Translations under genes and position numbers: made by a program
Assembly (NCBI GenBank): GCA_900769945.1
Contig: CAAGIO010000017.1
Span: 7,544-71,543, forward strand
DNA: 64,000 bases
Direction of reading: 5' to 3'
DNA from: Bacteroidales bacterium
Lineage (GTDB): Bacteria; Bacteroidota; Bacteroidia; Bacteroidales; F082
Part shown: positions 35,033-44,276 of the stretch, one piece after another
Position numbering within the stretch: position 1 is the first letter of the stretch
How the letters are laid out: each line of letters begins with the position of its first letter
Notes under the pieces: model-generated
Told to the model about the DNA's origin: nothing
Seen by the model: the letters and a program-made list of their open reading frames with translations, nothing else
Database searches by the model: none

Positions 35033-37042
35033 TTATTTCAACTTTTCTTCCAAAGCAATAATCATATCGCGGTATTTTGCGGCATTCATGAAGTCGAGTT
35101 CTTTGACAGACTTCTCCATATTTTTCTTTGCCTCCATGATGGCTTTTTTGATGTCTTTTTGTGAGCGGTAAACGACGGGTTTGTCTTCGGCTACGGCGCG
35201 CACCGACTCTTCGTTAGGCGAATAGTCGCGGACATGGTTTTTGCTCACGGAGTCACCGAGTGCGTTATCTATGGACTTGATGATAGTTTTCGGAACTATA
35301 CCGTGTTCAATATTATATTTCATTTGGATTTCGCGACGCCGTTGTGTTTCGTCGATAGTCTTCCTCATTGAGTCAGTGATTTTGTCGGCGTACATTATCA
35401 CAAGGCTGTCGGCGTTACGTGCGGCTCTTCCGGCGGTCTGTGTAAGCGAGCGTTCAGAGCGGAGGAAGCCTTCCTTATCGGCATCAAGTATTGCGACGAG
35501 TTGCACCTCCGGCAGGTCTAAGCCTTCCCTCAAGAGGTTGACGCCCACGAGCACATCAAAATCACCTCTTCTCAAACCGAGCATGATATCAACTCTGTCG
35601 AGGGTATCCACATCGGAGTGTATGTATCTTGTCTTGATATTCAGGTTATTAAGATATTTTGTGAGTTCCTCGGCCATACGTTTTGTTAGGGTGGTGACAA
35701 GAATTCTCTGATTATTGTTTGTCACCCGTATTATTTCGTTCACCAAGTCATCTACTTGATTAGTGCAAGGTCTTACTTCTATCACTGGGTCAAGCAGTCC
35801 GGTAGGTCGAATAAGCTGTTCCACATACACGCCTTGTGTCTGCTGCATCTCGTAGTCGCCGGGTGTTGCGCTCACATAAATAGTCTGTCCCGAAAGGGCT
35901 TCAAACTCATCGAATTTCAGTGGTCGGTTATCGAGGGCGGAAGGCAGGCGGAAGCCATATTCCACAAGTGTTTGTTTTCTTGACCTGTCGCCTCCGTACA
36001 TAGCGCGTATCTGAGACACGGTGACATGGCTTTCATCAATGATTGTGATGAAATCGTCAGGGAAATAGTCAATAAGGCAGAATGGGCGCGAGCCCGGACT
36101 CCTACCATCGAAATAACGGGAGTAGTTCTCGATGCCGGAGCAATAGCCGAGTTCGCGAATCATCTCCACATCATAGTTCACCCTGTCTTGCAGGCGTTTA
36201 GCATCTTCAACCTTCCCAATCTCCCTGAAATACTCGGTCTGCTTATACATATCAAGGAGTATCTCGTCGGTGGCCGTCTTTATTTTCTCTTTTGAGGTCA
36301 CGAAGATGTTGGCTGGGAAGATGGTGATATTTTGCAGCGGTTCAATCCTCTTTCCTGACACGGGGTCGAACGACTCGAGTTCATCAACCTCGTCGTCCCA
36401 GAATATTATCCTGTAAGGCAGGTCGGAATAGGCGGGGAAGACGTCAACAGTGTCGCCTTTCACACGGAAGCGTCCTCTGACAAACTCGATGTCGTTTCGT
36501 GAGTACAGCGAGTTTGAGAGTTGGAGCAGCAGGTCATCTCTCCTAATCTTCTGCCCTATCTCTATGTTTATCACGTTCTTACTGAAGTCGTCAGGATTAC
36601 CGATGCCGTAGATACACGACACTGACGACACTACTATCACGTCTCTTCTTCCCGACAGCAGGGCTGATGTTGCGCTTAGGCGCAGCTTGTCAATCTCGTC
36701 ATTGATAGAGAGGTCTTTCTCTATATAGGTGTTTGTTTGGGGTATGAACGCCTCCGGCTGATAATAGTCGTAATAAGAGACGAAGTACTCGACCCTGTTT
36801 TCCGGGAAGAACTGTTTGAACTCCCCATACAGCTGAGCGGCAAGGGTTTTGTTATGGCTGAGTATCAATGCCGGACGGTTCAGCTCGGCAAGGACATTAG
36901 CGATGGTGAAAGTCTTTCCGGAGCCCGTCACGCCGAGCAAGGTCTGGAACTTCTCGCCTTCCATCAAGCCCCGCTTCAGCTTCTCAATGGCCTGAGGCTG
37001 GTCGCCCGTAGGCTTAAATTCAGAGTTGAGTTTATAATTCAT
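35033..37042 (-). CDS. uvrB: Excinuclease ABC subunit B
   Basis: UvrB is the DNA-damage verification helicase of nucleotide excision repair. Walker A is GVTGSGKTFTIANV. FVSYYDYYQPEAFIPQTNTYIEKD is the diagnostic beta-hairpin region. The helicase motifs include IDESHVT and QTAGRAARN. The C-terminal UVR motif, KELDFMNAAKYRD, binds UvrC. The protein is ~669 residues. I chose ATG 37042, two bases after the preceding stop; a TTG at 37048 is also in frame. Confidence 0.97.
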   Translation of the reverse strand: MNYKLNSEFKPTGDQPQAIEKLKRGLMEGEKFQTLLGVTGSGKTFTIANVLAELNRPALILSHNKTLAAQLYGEFKQFFPENRVEYFVSYYDYYQPEAFIPQTNTYIEKDLSINDEIDKLRLSATSALLSGRRDVIVVSSVSCIYGIGNPDDFSKNVINIEIGQKIRRDDLLLQLSNSLYSRNDIEFVRGRFRVKGDTVDVFPAYSDLPYRIIFWDDEVDELESFDPVSGKRIEPLQNITIFPANIFVTSKEKIKTATDEILLDMYKQTEYFREIGKVEDAKRLQDRVNYDVEMIRELGYCSGIENYSRYFDGRSPGSRPFCLIDYFPDDFITIIDESHVTVSQIRAMYGGDRSRKQTLVEYGFRLPSALDNRPLKFDEFEALSGQTIYVSATPGDYEMQQTQGVYVEQLIRPTGLLDPVIEVRPCTNQVDDLVNEIIRVTNNNQRILVTTLTKRMAEELTKYLNNLNIKTRYIHSDVDTLDRVDIMLGLRRGDFDVLVGVNLLREGLDLPEVQLVAILDADKEGFLRSERSLTQTAGRAARNADSLVIMYADKITDSMRKTIDETQRRREIQMKYNIEHGIVPKTIIKSIDNALGDSVSKNHVRDYSPNEESVRAVAEDKPVVYRSQKDIKKAIMEAKKNMEKSVKELDFMNAAKYRDMIIALEEKLK

Positions 37043-37044
37043 AA

Positions 37045-38154
37045 TCAATGAGTCACATTAAACGACATCACGACAGGATAATGGTCCGACTGCTTGAACT
37101 TCAGCACCTCAAAAGTCATTGGCACAATAAGATCGTTGGTCCATAGATAATCAATCCTGAGAAGGGGCAGTCTTCCGCAGTAGGTCTTCCCTATTCCATT
37201 CCCGGCTTTTAGGAAGGCGTCGGACATTCCCGTCTTCGACATCTTATGATAAGTGTATGAGAGAGGCGTGTCATTGAAGTCGCCACAGATAATCAGCGGG
37301 TTATCCATATCAGGGAGGTTATCCACTATGAACTTCGACTCAGAAGTCCTGTTCTCAAAGCCAAGAATCAGCTTTTTCACCAACGACTTCCCCACCGTCT
37401 CCGAGTTTTCAATATAGTTTTTCGCGTCAGTGACGTAGGCTATCTCATCATTATTGATCATAAATGACTTAAGGTGAACGCATTCTACATAGAACTTCCC
37501 GACAGAGCCACCCTTGACGAGTTTTGCCACTCCATAGTTTATCTTGTTAAAGGCATCGGTAAAATCATCATCTTCAAGAGGATATTTGGAGAAGATAATC
37601 TCAGTGCCAATATCAGAGTTGTCGAAGAAAAAGTATTTACAGTTTATCTTTTCGCAGAACTTTCCCGCCTTATCATCGTTCCATCTGCCGCTCTCCTGAA
37701 GACACACCACATCGGGATTTTGAGAGTTTATCATCTCAACAATATCTTTTTCAACAAGTTCCGCACTTTTAGCATTATCAGTGATGCTGCGGAACATCGC
37801 GATATTATAGGTCATTATCTTGACATTCCCCTCATCGGAATTTGTATTTTTCGTCGAGAAAGACTTCTGGAGGCCAGGAAGAGACAGAGCGATTGAAATG
37901 ATGCTAATGAACACCGTCTTCCTCGACTTCAGAAGCAAGAGGATGACGAACATCAAGACATTGAAAAACAGTATAGGCCAGAATGCCAAGCCGAAGAAAG
38001 AGAGCCACACGAACTTGTCGGGAGAGACCAGCGGGCACATCATGCAGAAAATCATTGCGAGCAGCCCTACGAACGCGAGCACGCCCGCCAAGAAAATCAG
38101 CATGCGTCTTCCGAACGGCAGGTTCTTTTTTTCCCCTTTCTTGTTAGGCTTCAT
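37045..38154 (-). CDS. Membrane-anchored endonuclease/exonuclease/phosphatase (EEP) family protein
   Basis: A 369-residue protein with three membrane helices in the first ~95 residues and an EEP domain after that. MTYNIAMF, VVCLQESGRWND (catalytic Glu), ICGDFNDTPLSY and DYLWTNDL plus SDHYPVVMSF (catalytic His) are the metal and catalytic motifs. The helices place the catalytic domain probably on the outer face of the inner membrane. Substrates of such proteins range from nucleic acids to phospholipids, and I cannot choose. It sits between rhomboid and uvrB with gaps of 6 and 2 nt. Confidence 0.88.
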   Translation of the reverse strand: MKPNKKGEKKNLPFGRRMLIFLAGVLAFVGLLAMIFCMMCPLVSPDKFVWLSFFGLAFWPILFFNVLMFVILLLLKSRKTVFISIISIALSLPGLQKSFSTKNTNSDEGNVKIMTYNIAMFRSITDNAKSAELVEKDIVEMINSQNPDVVCLQESGRWNDDKAGKFCEKINCKYFFFDNSDIGTEIIFSKYPLEDDDFTDAFNKINYGVAKLVKGGSVGKFYVECVHLKSFMINNDEIAYVTDAKNYIENSETVGKSLVKKLILGFENRTSESKFIVDNLPDMDNPLIICGDFNDTPLSYTYHKMSKTGMSDAFLKAGNGIGKTYCGRLPLLRIDYLWTNDLIVPMTFEVLKFKQSDHYPVVMSFNVTH

Positions 38155-38160
38155 TATTTC

Positions 38161-39030
38161 TTACTTTTTACTTTGTTTAAACAAGAATTCTTTCTCCTCT
38201 TTTGTCAGGCTGTCATAACCATATTTCGAAATCTTATCGAGTATTGCATCTGTTTTCCGTTGGTTGTCAGCCTGTTCCATATTATATTCCTCATCGGTCT
38301 TAGGTCTTCGGAAATTCTTATTCCTTCTAATCCTGAAGTTGCCGCCGCCATCGACGCGCCTCCAGTAAAGAATCAGGGCGAGACCGAAGAGCATACCGCC
38401 GAGGTGTGCGAAATGAGCTACATTGTCAGAGTTCGAGAGACCAGACAGCAGTTCGATGACGCCGTAAATGATGACGAACCACTTTGCTTTTATCGGGATG
38501 GCGAAGTAGATGTAAATGCGTGAGTTAGGCCATGTCATACCGAAGGCGAGAAGTATTCCGTACACCGCTCCTGACGCGCCGACGGTAGTCATCATGTTGA
38601 GGTATTGGGACATCGGTATTGTCTGATACGCCGAAATCCTCACGTTTGTATATTCTTGCAGAGTTGTGACAAATTGAATATACTGTACGAGTTCTTGGAC
38701 AAGGCCGGCACCTATTCCGCAGACGAAGTAGAAAATCAGGAAGCGTTTTGAGCCCCAAGCGTTCTCAATAGTGTTTCCGAACATCCACAAGGCGAACATG
38801 TTGAAGAACAAGTGGGAGAAGCTGCCGTGCATAAACATATAAGTCACAAACTGGTACGGTCTGAAATCCGATGCGCCAATATAATGCAGTCCGAGGTACT
38901 GTACAAGGTCGATATGCAGCACTTTTTCAGCTGCTATAGTGGCGATAAAGAAGATACAGTTGAGTATCAGCAGGTTTTTTACCACCAAAGGCAATATTGA
39001 AAATCCTTGAGGTCTGATATTATTTTCCAT
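38161..39030 (-). CDS. Rhomboid family intramembrane serine protease
   Basis: A 289-residue polytopic protease with about six helices. MFMHGSFSHLFFNMFALWMFG contains the H-x3-H and N of the L1/TM2 signature. The nucleophilic serine is in TVGASGAVYG, and the base His in AHFAHLGGMLFG. A soluble C-terminal tail of ~60 residues (RRNKNFRRP onward) is charged. ATG 39030 overlaps the mutL stop by 11 nt; an alternative ATG two codons earlier is possible. Its substrate is unknown. Confidence 0.92.
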   Translation of the reverse strand: MENNIRPQGFSILPLVVKNLLILNCIFFIATIAAEKVLHIDLVQYLGLHYIGASDFRPYQFVTYMFMHGSFSHLFFNMFALWMFGNTIENAWGSKRFLIFYFVCGIGAGLVQELVQYIQFVTTLQEYTNVRISAYQTIPMSQYLNMMTTVGASGAVYGILLAFGMTWPNSRIYIYFAIPIKAKWFVIIYGVIELLSGLSNSDNVAHFAHLGGMLFGLALILYWRRVDGGGNFRIRRNKNFRRPKTDEEYNMEQADNQRKTDAILDKISKYGYDSLTKEEKEFLFKQSKK

Positions 39031-40831
39031 TAGCAAAGCGGTTTTTTATTTCATCAGAGTGAATAATAGTAAAAATTTTCTTTCCGTTAGGAGCTATTTC
39101 AGATACAGCGCATCCGAAAAGCCTGTCGATGATATCCTGCATCTCGCAGGCGTTAAGCGGTTGTCCCGGCTTCACGGCCATCTGTGCCGCGAGAGAGCGC
39201 GCGAGGCTAAGTTTCCTTTCAGAGACACCTACTACGGCGCAAGTCTTGTTGTCATCAATAATCCTCTCAATGACGGAGACGGCGTCGGTGCCTTTGCAAT
39301 CGGTAGGTGTGCCATTAATAATAAAGGTATATGGGTTCATCTCCTCAAGACGGAAGCCTATCCTCTCAAGCTCAGGCTTGATATTTCGCAAGATAGACGC
39401 GTCATTGACGTTGAGCGAGACATGTTGTGGGAACAGCTCCTGTTGAGAGGCGTTCGAGCTGTTATCCATCTCGCGCAGATACTTCTCATACAAAATCCGT
39501 TGATGAGCAAGGTTCTGGTCAACGACAAGCAGCCCCGACTTCACAGCAGTGACGATATATGACTGTTGTAGCTGGATGAAGAGGCTTCTGGAGTCGTCCG
39601 ATAATACATCAGAGGCATTGTCTGACTTATCAGGTACGCTATTACCCACCACGTCGCCGGAGGTGTCGTAAGCAATGCGCCAGTTCTTGTTCTGATGATG
39701 TATTGGAGTGACTTTAAACGGGTTAAACGAAGGGTTGAAATCCACTTTCGGTTGTACCAAGGGCCTATCCATACGGCTCGCCTCTCCGAAATCGATGCCA
39801 AGATTCGGGTCTATATCGAAGTCGAGCATAGGAGCGAGGTTGTTCTGTCCTATCGCCTTACGCACTGCCGAATGCATGATGGCGTAAATAAGCTTGATAT
39901 CGATGAAGTTAACCTCGGTTTTTGTCGGATGTATATTGATATCTATCTCCTTCGGGTCAATCTGGATATCAAGGAAATAGCCGGGGAAGCAGTCCTGAGG
40001 TATCAGCTCCTTATAGGCGTTCTCCACGGCATGATGAAGGTAAGAATGCTTGATAAAGCGGGAGTTCACGAAGAAATACTGCTCACCCCTTGTCTTTTTC
40101 AGGAACTCCGGCTTCACTATAAATCCGTTTATCGCCACCGACTCCGTCACCTGATTGACAGGCAGCAGCTTACTGTCATAATCTTTTCCGAAGAGCCCGA
40201 CGATACGTTGTTTCAGAGTGCCGGGATAGAGATGGAAGAGCTCCTTATCATTGCTGATATAGGAGAAGCCCACCTGAGGGTTCATCATTGTTACGCGAAA
40301 GAACTCATCATTGATATGGCGGAGCTCCGCATCATTAGACTTCAAGAAGTTACGTCGTGCTGGGACATTAAAGAAGAGGTTTTTCACCATGAATGACGAG
40401 CCTGCCGACATAGGTTTGGGCGACTGTTCCAGCACTTTAGAGCCTTCGATACGTATCTTTGTGCCCACGTTATCCTCCTTACGGCGTGTTGACAGCTCCA
40501 CCTGTGCTACTGCCGCGATACTTGCGAGAGCCTCGCCGCGGAATCCCATTGTCCGGATAGAGAACAGGTCGTCAGCACATCTGATTTTTGAGGTGGCGTG
40601 ACGCTCGAAGCACAGGCGCGCATCCGTCTCCGACATTCCGCATCCGTTATCGGCAACGCTTATTAATGTACGCCCAGCGTCTCTCACAACCAAATCCACC
40701 TGGGTGGCACCGGCATCGATAGCGTTCTCCATCAGCTCCTTTACGACAGAGGCAGGACGCTGTATCACCTCGCCGGCAGCAATCTGGTTGGCGACAGAGT
40801 CAGGCAGTAACTTAATAATATCCAACGACAT
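39020..40831 (-). CDS. mutL: DNA mismatch repair protein MutL
   Basis: MutL links mismatch recognition by MutS to strand incision. The GHKL ATPase motifs are KELMENAIDAGA, VADNGCGM, RHATSKI and GFRGEALASIAA, all in the first ~100 residues. NVPARRNFLKS and HPTKTEVNF close the N-terminal module. The C-terminal part has SLARSLAAQMAVKPGQ, and ends without an obvious full DQHAxxER endonuclease motif (it reads DQNLAHQRILYEKY). The 603-residue length is usual for Bacteroidota. Confidence 0.96.
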   Translation of the reverse strand: MSLDIIKLLPDSVANQIAAGEVIQRPASVVKELMENAIDAGATQVDLVVRDAGRTLISVADNGCGMSETDARLCFERHATSKIRCADDLFSIRTMGFRGEALASIAAVAQVELSTRRKEDNVGTKIRIEGSKVLEQSPKPMSAGSSFMVKNLFFNVPARRNFLKSNDAELRHINDEFFRVTMMNPQVGFSYISNDKELFHLYPGTLKQRIVGLFGKDYDSKLLPVNQVTESVAINGFIVKPEFLKKTRGEQYFFVNSRFIKHSYLHHAVENAYKELIPQDCFPGYFLDIQIDPKEIDINIHPTKTEVNFIDIKLIYAIMHSAVRKAIGQNNLAPMLDFDIDPNLGIDFGEASRMDRPLVQPKVDFNPSFNPFKVTPIHHQNKNWRIAYDTSGDVVGNSVPDKSDNASDVLSDDSRSLFIQLQQSYIVTAVKSGLLVVDQNLAHQRILYEKYLREMDNSSNASQQELFPQHVSLNVNDASILRNIKPELERIGFRLEEMNPYTFIINGTPTDCKGTDAVSVIERIIDDNKTCAVVGVSERKLSLARSLAAQMAVKPGQPLNACEMQDIIDRLFGCAVSEIAPNGKKIFTIIHSDEIKNRFANGK

Positions 40832-40834
40832 ATA

Positions 40835-41167
40835 CTATTTCTGATTTCCAAGCATTAAAAACATTTTGATAAAATCATCAATGAGAGGTGTAAACAAGAT
40901 GAAATATACTAACAAGGCGGTAAAGCAAATGAATATTATTGAGCGCAACGTCTTATAACTCATGCCACGCCCCTTGCCCTTTTCTTCTTCAATACCCCTG
41001 CCCCAGCTCTTCCGCATCTTGACCCTCAGCTTCTCTTCTTCAGACAGGCTCGAATCCAACCCCAGCTCAGCTTTCTTCCGCTCAAGAGCCTCTTTCTCAG
41101 GATTATAGTATCTCGGAATGTAATTAAACTTACGCGGCTCAGGCCTATGAAACATAAATATACCCAT
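40835..41167 (-). CDS. Small single-pass membrane protein, unknown function
   Basis: A 110-residue protein: a charged N-terminal ~75 residues (PEKEALERKKAEL, LSEEEKLRVKMRKSW) then one membrane helix (IIFICFTALLVYFILF). The family is unknown to me beyond being a conserved-looking leader of a mutL operon. ATG 41167 is supported by a -7 box 20 nt upstream; an ATG at 41209 would lie upstream of that box. The stop is 3 nt before mutL. Confidence 0.7.
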   Translation of the reverse strand: MGIFMFHRPEPRKFNYIPRYYNPEKEALERKKAELGLDSSLSEEEKLRVKMRKSWGRGIEEEKGKGRGMSYKTLRSIIFICFTALLVYFILFTPLIDDFIKMFLMLGNQK

Positions 41168-41186
41168 CACATTTGATTTTAATTTG

Positions 41187-41194
41187 CAAAAATA
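41187..41194 (-). promoter_or_regulatory. -7 box of the mutL-uvrB operon
   Basis: On the minus strand TATTTTTG (41194-41187) followed by C. It sets the start of the small membrane protein at 41167 and is divergent from the ABC importer promoter at 41263. Confidence 0.55.
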
Positions 41195-41262
41195 CTCATA
41201 TTTTTTCAAGACAAGGTTGATTTTATAAAATAATTTTCAGCATACAGCTCCAATTTTTTTAA

Positions 41263-41270
41263 TATTTTTG
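41263..41270 (+). promoter_or_regulatory. -7 box of the ABC importer operon
   Basis: TATTTTTG followed by C, 30 nt before the ATG at 41300. No -33 TTG at the standard distance, and the leader is too short for a cobalamin riboswitch. Confidence 0.5.
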
Positions 41271-41299
41271 CAGCACTTCCTTGAAATCAACAATAATAG

Positions 41300-42448
41300 A
41301 TGAAAAGAATTTTACTAATCTGTATATCAACAATTTGTCTTTTATCATCTTGTACCAACGGCGGGAAAGATGACGGCAAGGGACGCCTGCAGTCGGAAGA
41401 GAATCTCATGCGGCGGGCAAACTATATAGAGATAACGCGTTACAAATCAGGATACCGCCTCGACATCACATGCCCTTGGGACAACCAAAGCAGTCTCGGT
41501 GAGTTCTTCCTCTACCCCAACAGCCTCCCCATTCCTGAGGAGCTATCTAACAAGACCGTGATACGTACCCCCGTACAATCTGTCATAGCCTACTCCTCAA
41601 CACAATGGTCCGTTTTCCTTCAACTTGGAGAAATAAATAGAGTAAAAGGCATTCTCGAAAGCAACTACACAAAAAACAAAGAGATAAAACGACTTGTCAA
41701 CGAAGGAGACATTAAAGATGTAGGTATTGAGACTCAGATAGATACAGAGAAAGTGATACTGTTGCAGCCTGACATCATTCTTTATACGCCCTATTCCAAC
41801 ACCAAAGGAGAAGAGCTAAGCGACCTCAGTGGCGCGGTGATGTTCCCTTTTGCGGATTACCTTGAAAATCACCCACTTGGACGTGCAGAATGGCTAAAGG
41901 TGATTGGATTCCTGACCTGCAGGGAGAGAGACACAGACGAATGGTTCGACAACATAGAGAAACGGTACGACAGCATCAGGCAGATATGCGACAACGTGAC
42001 ACACAGGCCGACGGTTTTCTCCGACCTTCCTTTCGAAGGACAATGGTATATTCCCGGAGGTAAAAGCTATATCGCACAGATTTTCAATGACGCAGGAGCT
42101 GACTATATTTGGAAAGACAACAACAACACAGCGAGCCAGCCTATTGACGCCGAGACAGTTCTGTTAAAAGCCGGAAACGCCGACTATTGGCGCATCATGA
42201 ACTCAACAAATGCAGAATATTCCTACGAACTGCTTTCCAAGGAAAACGAGATGTTCACCTATTTCAAGTCATTTAAAGACAGAAACGTCATCGTTTGCGA
42301 CATACAAAAGAGCGCGTATTTCGAGAAATCACAATACGAGCCGGACATTCTTCTCAAAGATTTCGTAAAAATCTTCCACCCCGAACTTATCAGTGAAGAT
42401 TACCAGCCCAAATATTTTTATTTGTTAACAAACGCAGGAAAGAGATGA
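41300..42448 (+). CDS. Periplasmic-binding lipoprotein of an iron-chelate/cobalamin-type ABC importer
   Basis: A 382-residue lipoprotein: signal MKRILLICISTICLLSSC with a lipobox at C18. The fold is that of class III (BtuF/FhuD-like) binding proteins: VIAYSSTQWSVFLQLG, then LLQPDIILYTPYSN, FPFADYLENHPLGRAEW and a long helix linking two lobes. Closest known roles are siderophore, haem or cobalamin capture; the ligand is not readable. The stop overlaps the permease ATG in an ATGA, showing coupled translation. Confidence 0.85.
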   Translation: MKRILLICISTICLLSSCTNGGKDDGKGRLQSEENLMRRANYIEITRYKSGYRLDITCPWDNQSSLGEFFLYPNSLPIPEELSNKTVIRTPVQSVIAYSSTQWSVFLQLGEINRVKGILESNYTKNKEIKRLVNEGDIKDVGIETQIDTEKVILLQPDIILYTPYSNTKGEELSDLSGAVMFPFADYLENHPLGRAEWLKVIGFLTCRERDTDEWFDNIEKRYDSIRQICDNVTHRPTVFSDLPFEGQWYIPGGKSYIAQIFNDAGADYIWKDNNNTASQPIDAETVLLKAGNADYWRIMNSTNAEYSYELLSKENEMFTYFKSFKDRNVIVCDIQKSAYFEKSQYEPDILLKDFVKIFHPELISEDYQPKYFYLLTNAGKR

Positions 42449-43467
42449 GAAGAAAAAGGAACACTTTAATAATCAGCGGGATAGTGCTAATATGCATACT
42501 GCTTTTCATTCTCAACCTAATAATAGGAAGCACGACAGTGTCATTGAGTGAATTTATTAAAGTAATACTTCAAGATAGCAATGATAACACATTAGGTATT
42601 ATAATATTAAACTACAGGCTACCACAGGCAATAACTGCCTTATTAGCAGGAGCCGCGTTATCTGTTGCGGGATTATTAATGCAGACATTATTCCGCAATC
42701 CACTCGCCGACCCGTCGATGCTTGGAATCAGCAGCGGCGCGAGTTTAGGTGTAGGAGTAGTAATATTGTTGACAGGCGCGCTCACGGGAGCAGCAGCGTC
42801 ATCGTTCACTTGGTGGTCAACGATAGGAGTAAGCATTGCAGCATTTGCCGGCGCGACTGCAGTATTACTCGTCATGATGTCGTTCAGCGCAAAGATAAAC
42901 AATATGACAACGTTGGTAATCATAGGGTTGATGATTTCATTCCTCGCCAACTCATTCACCGACATAATGAAATATTACAGCATAAAAGAAGACATACATT
43001 CATTCGTGGTATGGGGAATGGGCAGTTTTTCGGGAGTAGGCACCAAGAAACTCGCAGTGTTCAGCATCAGCATAATGATAGGGTTAGCGGCAACATTCTT
43101 CTTACCAAAGAACTTAAACATACTACTTCTGGGAGACACATACGCAGAGAACTTAGGGTTGAACATCAGACGTAACAGCGTGATTATCATACTTATTTCC
43201 GGTTATCTTACAGCCATAACAACTGCATATTGCGGTCCAATCTCGTTTATCGGGCTTTCAGTGCCACACATTGCGAGGTATTTATTCAAAAGCAGCGACC
43301 ACAGGCTTCTTGTGCCGATATCAATATTAATAGGTATGGTCATGACGCTATTCTGCAACATTATTGCGAGGCTGCCGGGGTTGGACGGGAACCTGCCAAT
43401 AAATGCAGTGACAGCCCTTATTGGAGCCCCGATAGTTATTTCTGTCATATTGAGAAACAAGAAATAA
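42445..43467 (+). CDS. FecCD/BtuC-family ABC importer permease
   Basis: A 340-residue permease with about ten helices. LNYRLPQAITALLAGAALSVAGLLMQTLFRNPLADPSMLG contains the family signature (quoted only by its parts RLPQAITALLAGAALS and RNPLADPSMLG). GPISFIGLSVPHIARYL is the C-terminal signature that contacts the ATPase. It pairs with the binding lipoprotein upstream and the ATPase 26 nt downstream. Confidence 0.94.
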   Translation: MRRKRNTLIISGIVLICILLFILNLIIGSTTVSLSEFIKVILQDSNDNTLGIIILNYRLPQAITALLAGAALSVAGLLMQTLFRNPLADPSMLGISSGASLGVGVVILLTGALTGAAASSFTWWSTIGVSIAAFAGATAVLLVMMSFSAKINNMTTLVIIGLMISFLANSFTDIMKYYSIKEDIHSFVVWGMGSFSGVGTKKLAVFSISIMIGLAATFFLPKNLNILLLGDTYAENLGLNIRRNSVIIILISGYLTAITTAYCGPISFIGLSVPHIARYLFKSSDHRLLVPISILIGMVMTLFCNIIARLPGLDGNLPINAVTALIGAPIVISVILRNKK

Positions 43468-43493
43468 CGAAGACATAATAGAAAGTAAGGCAG

Positions 43494-44252
43494 ATGGAAA
43501 TACTTAGAACAAAGTCATTATCAATAGGATACGGAGAGAAAGTAATAGTATCCGACATTAACGCCACACTTGATGCAGGCGACATGGTTGCCCTTATAGG
43601 ACCAAACGGCGCCGGCAAATCAACATTGTTCAAGACCTTATCCTCAAGGATAAAGCCCGTTGAAGGGACAATAGAGCTCATGGGTAAGGATTTGACGGCA
43701 TACAGCCCGAACGAGAAGGCTAAGCTGCTCGGCATTGTGCTCACCGAACGCCCCGACGACATGTTCATTAGCGTTTACGACATAGTGGCATCAGGACGTT
43801 ACCCTTACTCCGGACTGTTCGGAAAACTAAACGAAAAAGACGAAACAATTATTAAAGAGTCACTTGAGATAATAGGTATTTCTAAATTGATAGACAGACG
43901 ATTCCATACTCTTTCAGATGGAGAGAAGCAAAAGGTGATGATAGCGAAATCCATTGCACAGAGCACACCCGTCATAATGCTTGACGAGCCCACCGCCTTC
44001 CTTGATTATCCGAGTAAGATAGAGTTGCTTGGCATCTTAAAAACATTAGCAAAAGAGAAGGGCAAGGCGATATTATTCAGCTCGCACGACATGGAGCTGA
44101 CGTTACGGCACACCGACAAGCTATGGATCATTGCTCACGGCATGCCTTTTATGGCGGGCAACAGCTTGGAAATGATGGAGAACGGCATCTTAAAAAATTA
44201 TTTAGGGCTAAAAAATGAGGAGCATGAGTTTTTATTCAATAAAATAATGTAA
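43494..44252 (+). CDS. ABC importer ATPase, FecE/BtuD-like
   Basis: A 252-residue ATP-binding subunit. Walker A is GPNGAGKSTL, the signature is LSDGEKQKV (variant of LSGGQ) and Walker B is VIMLDEPTAFLD. The H-loop is SSHDMEL. Together with the two upstream genes it completes a binding protein-permease-ATPase importer. No TonB-dependent receptor gene is next to it, so the outer-membrane step must be encoded elsewhere. Confidence 0.94.
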   Translation: MEILRTKSLSIGYGEKVIVSDINATLDAGDMVALIGPNGAGKSTLFKTLSSRIKPVEGTIELMGKDLTAYSPNEKAKLLGIVLTERPDDMFISVYDIVASGRYPYSGLFGKLNEKDETIIKESLEIIGISKLIDRRFHTLSDGEKQKVMIAKSIAQSTPVIMLDEPTAFLDYPSKIELLGILKTLAKEKGKAILFSSHDMELTLRHTDKLWIIAHGMPFMAGNSLEMMENGILKNYLGLKNEEHEFLFNKIM

Positions 44253-44257
44253 CTTTG
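44250..44257 (+). promoter_or_regulatory. -7 box of the first Omp28-like gene
   Basis: TAACTTTG followed by C overlaps the stop codon of the ATPase gene and lies 20 nt before the ATG at 44277. The Omp28-like gene may therefore be transcribed apart from the importer. Confidence 0.5.
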
Positions 44258-44276
44258 CAGACAAATTTTTAACATA

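Noticed and set aside
41210..41299. Cobalamin riboswitch before the ABC importer
   Set aside because: The leader is under 40 nt after the -7 box and has no B12 box.
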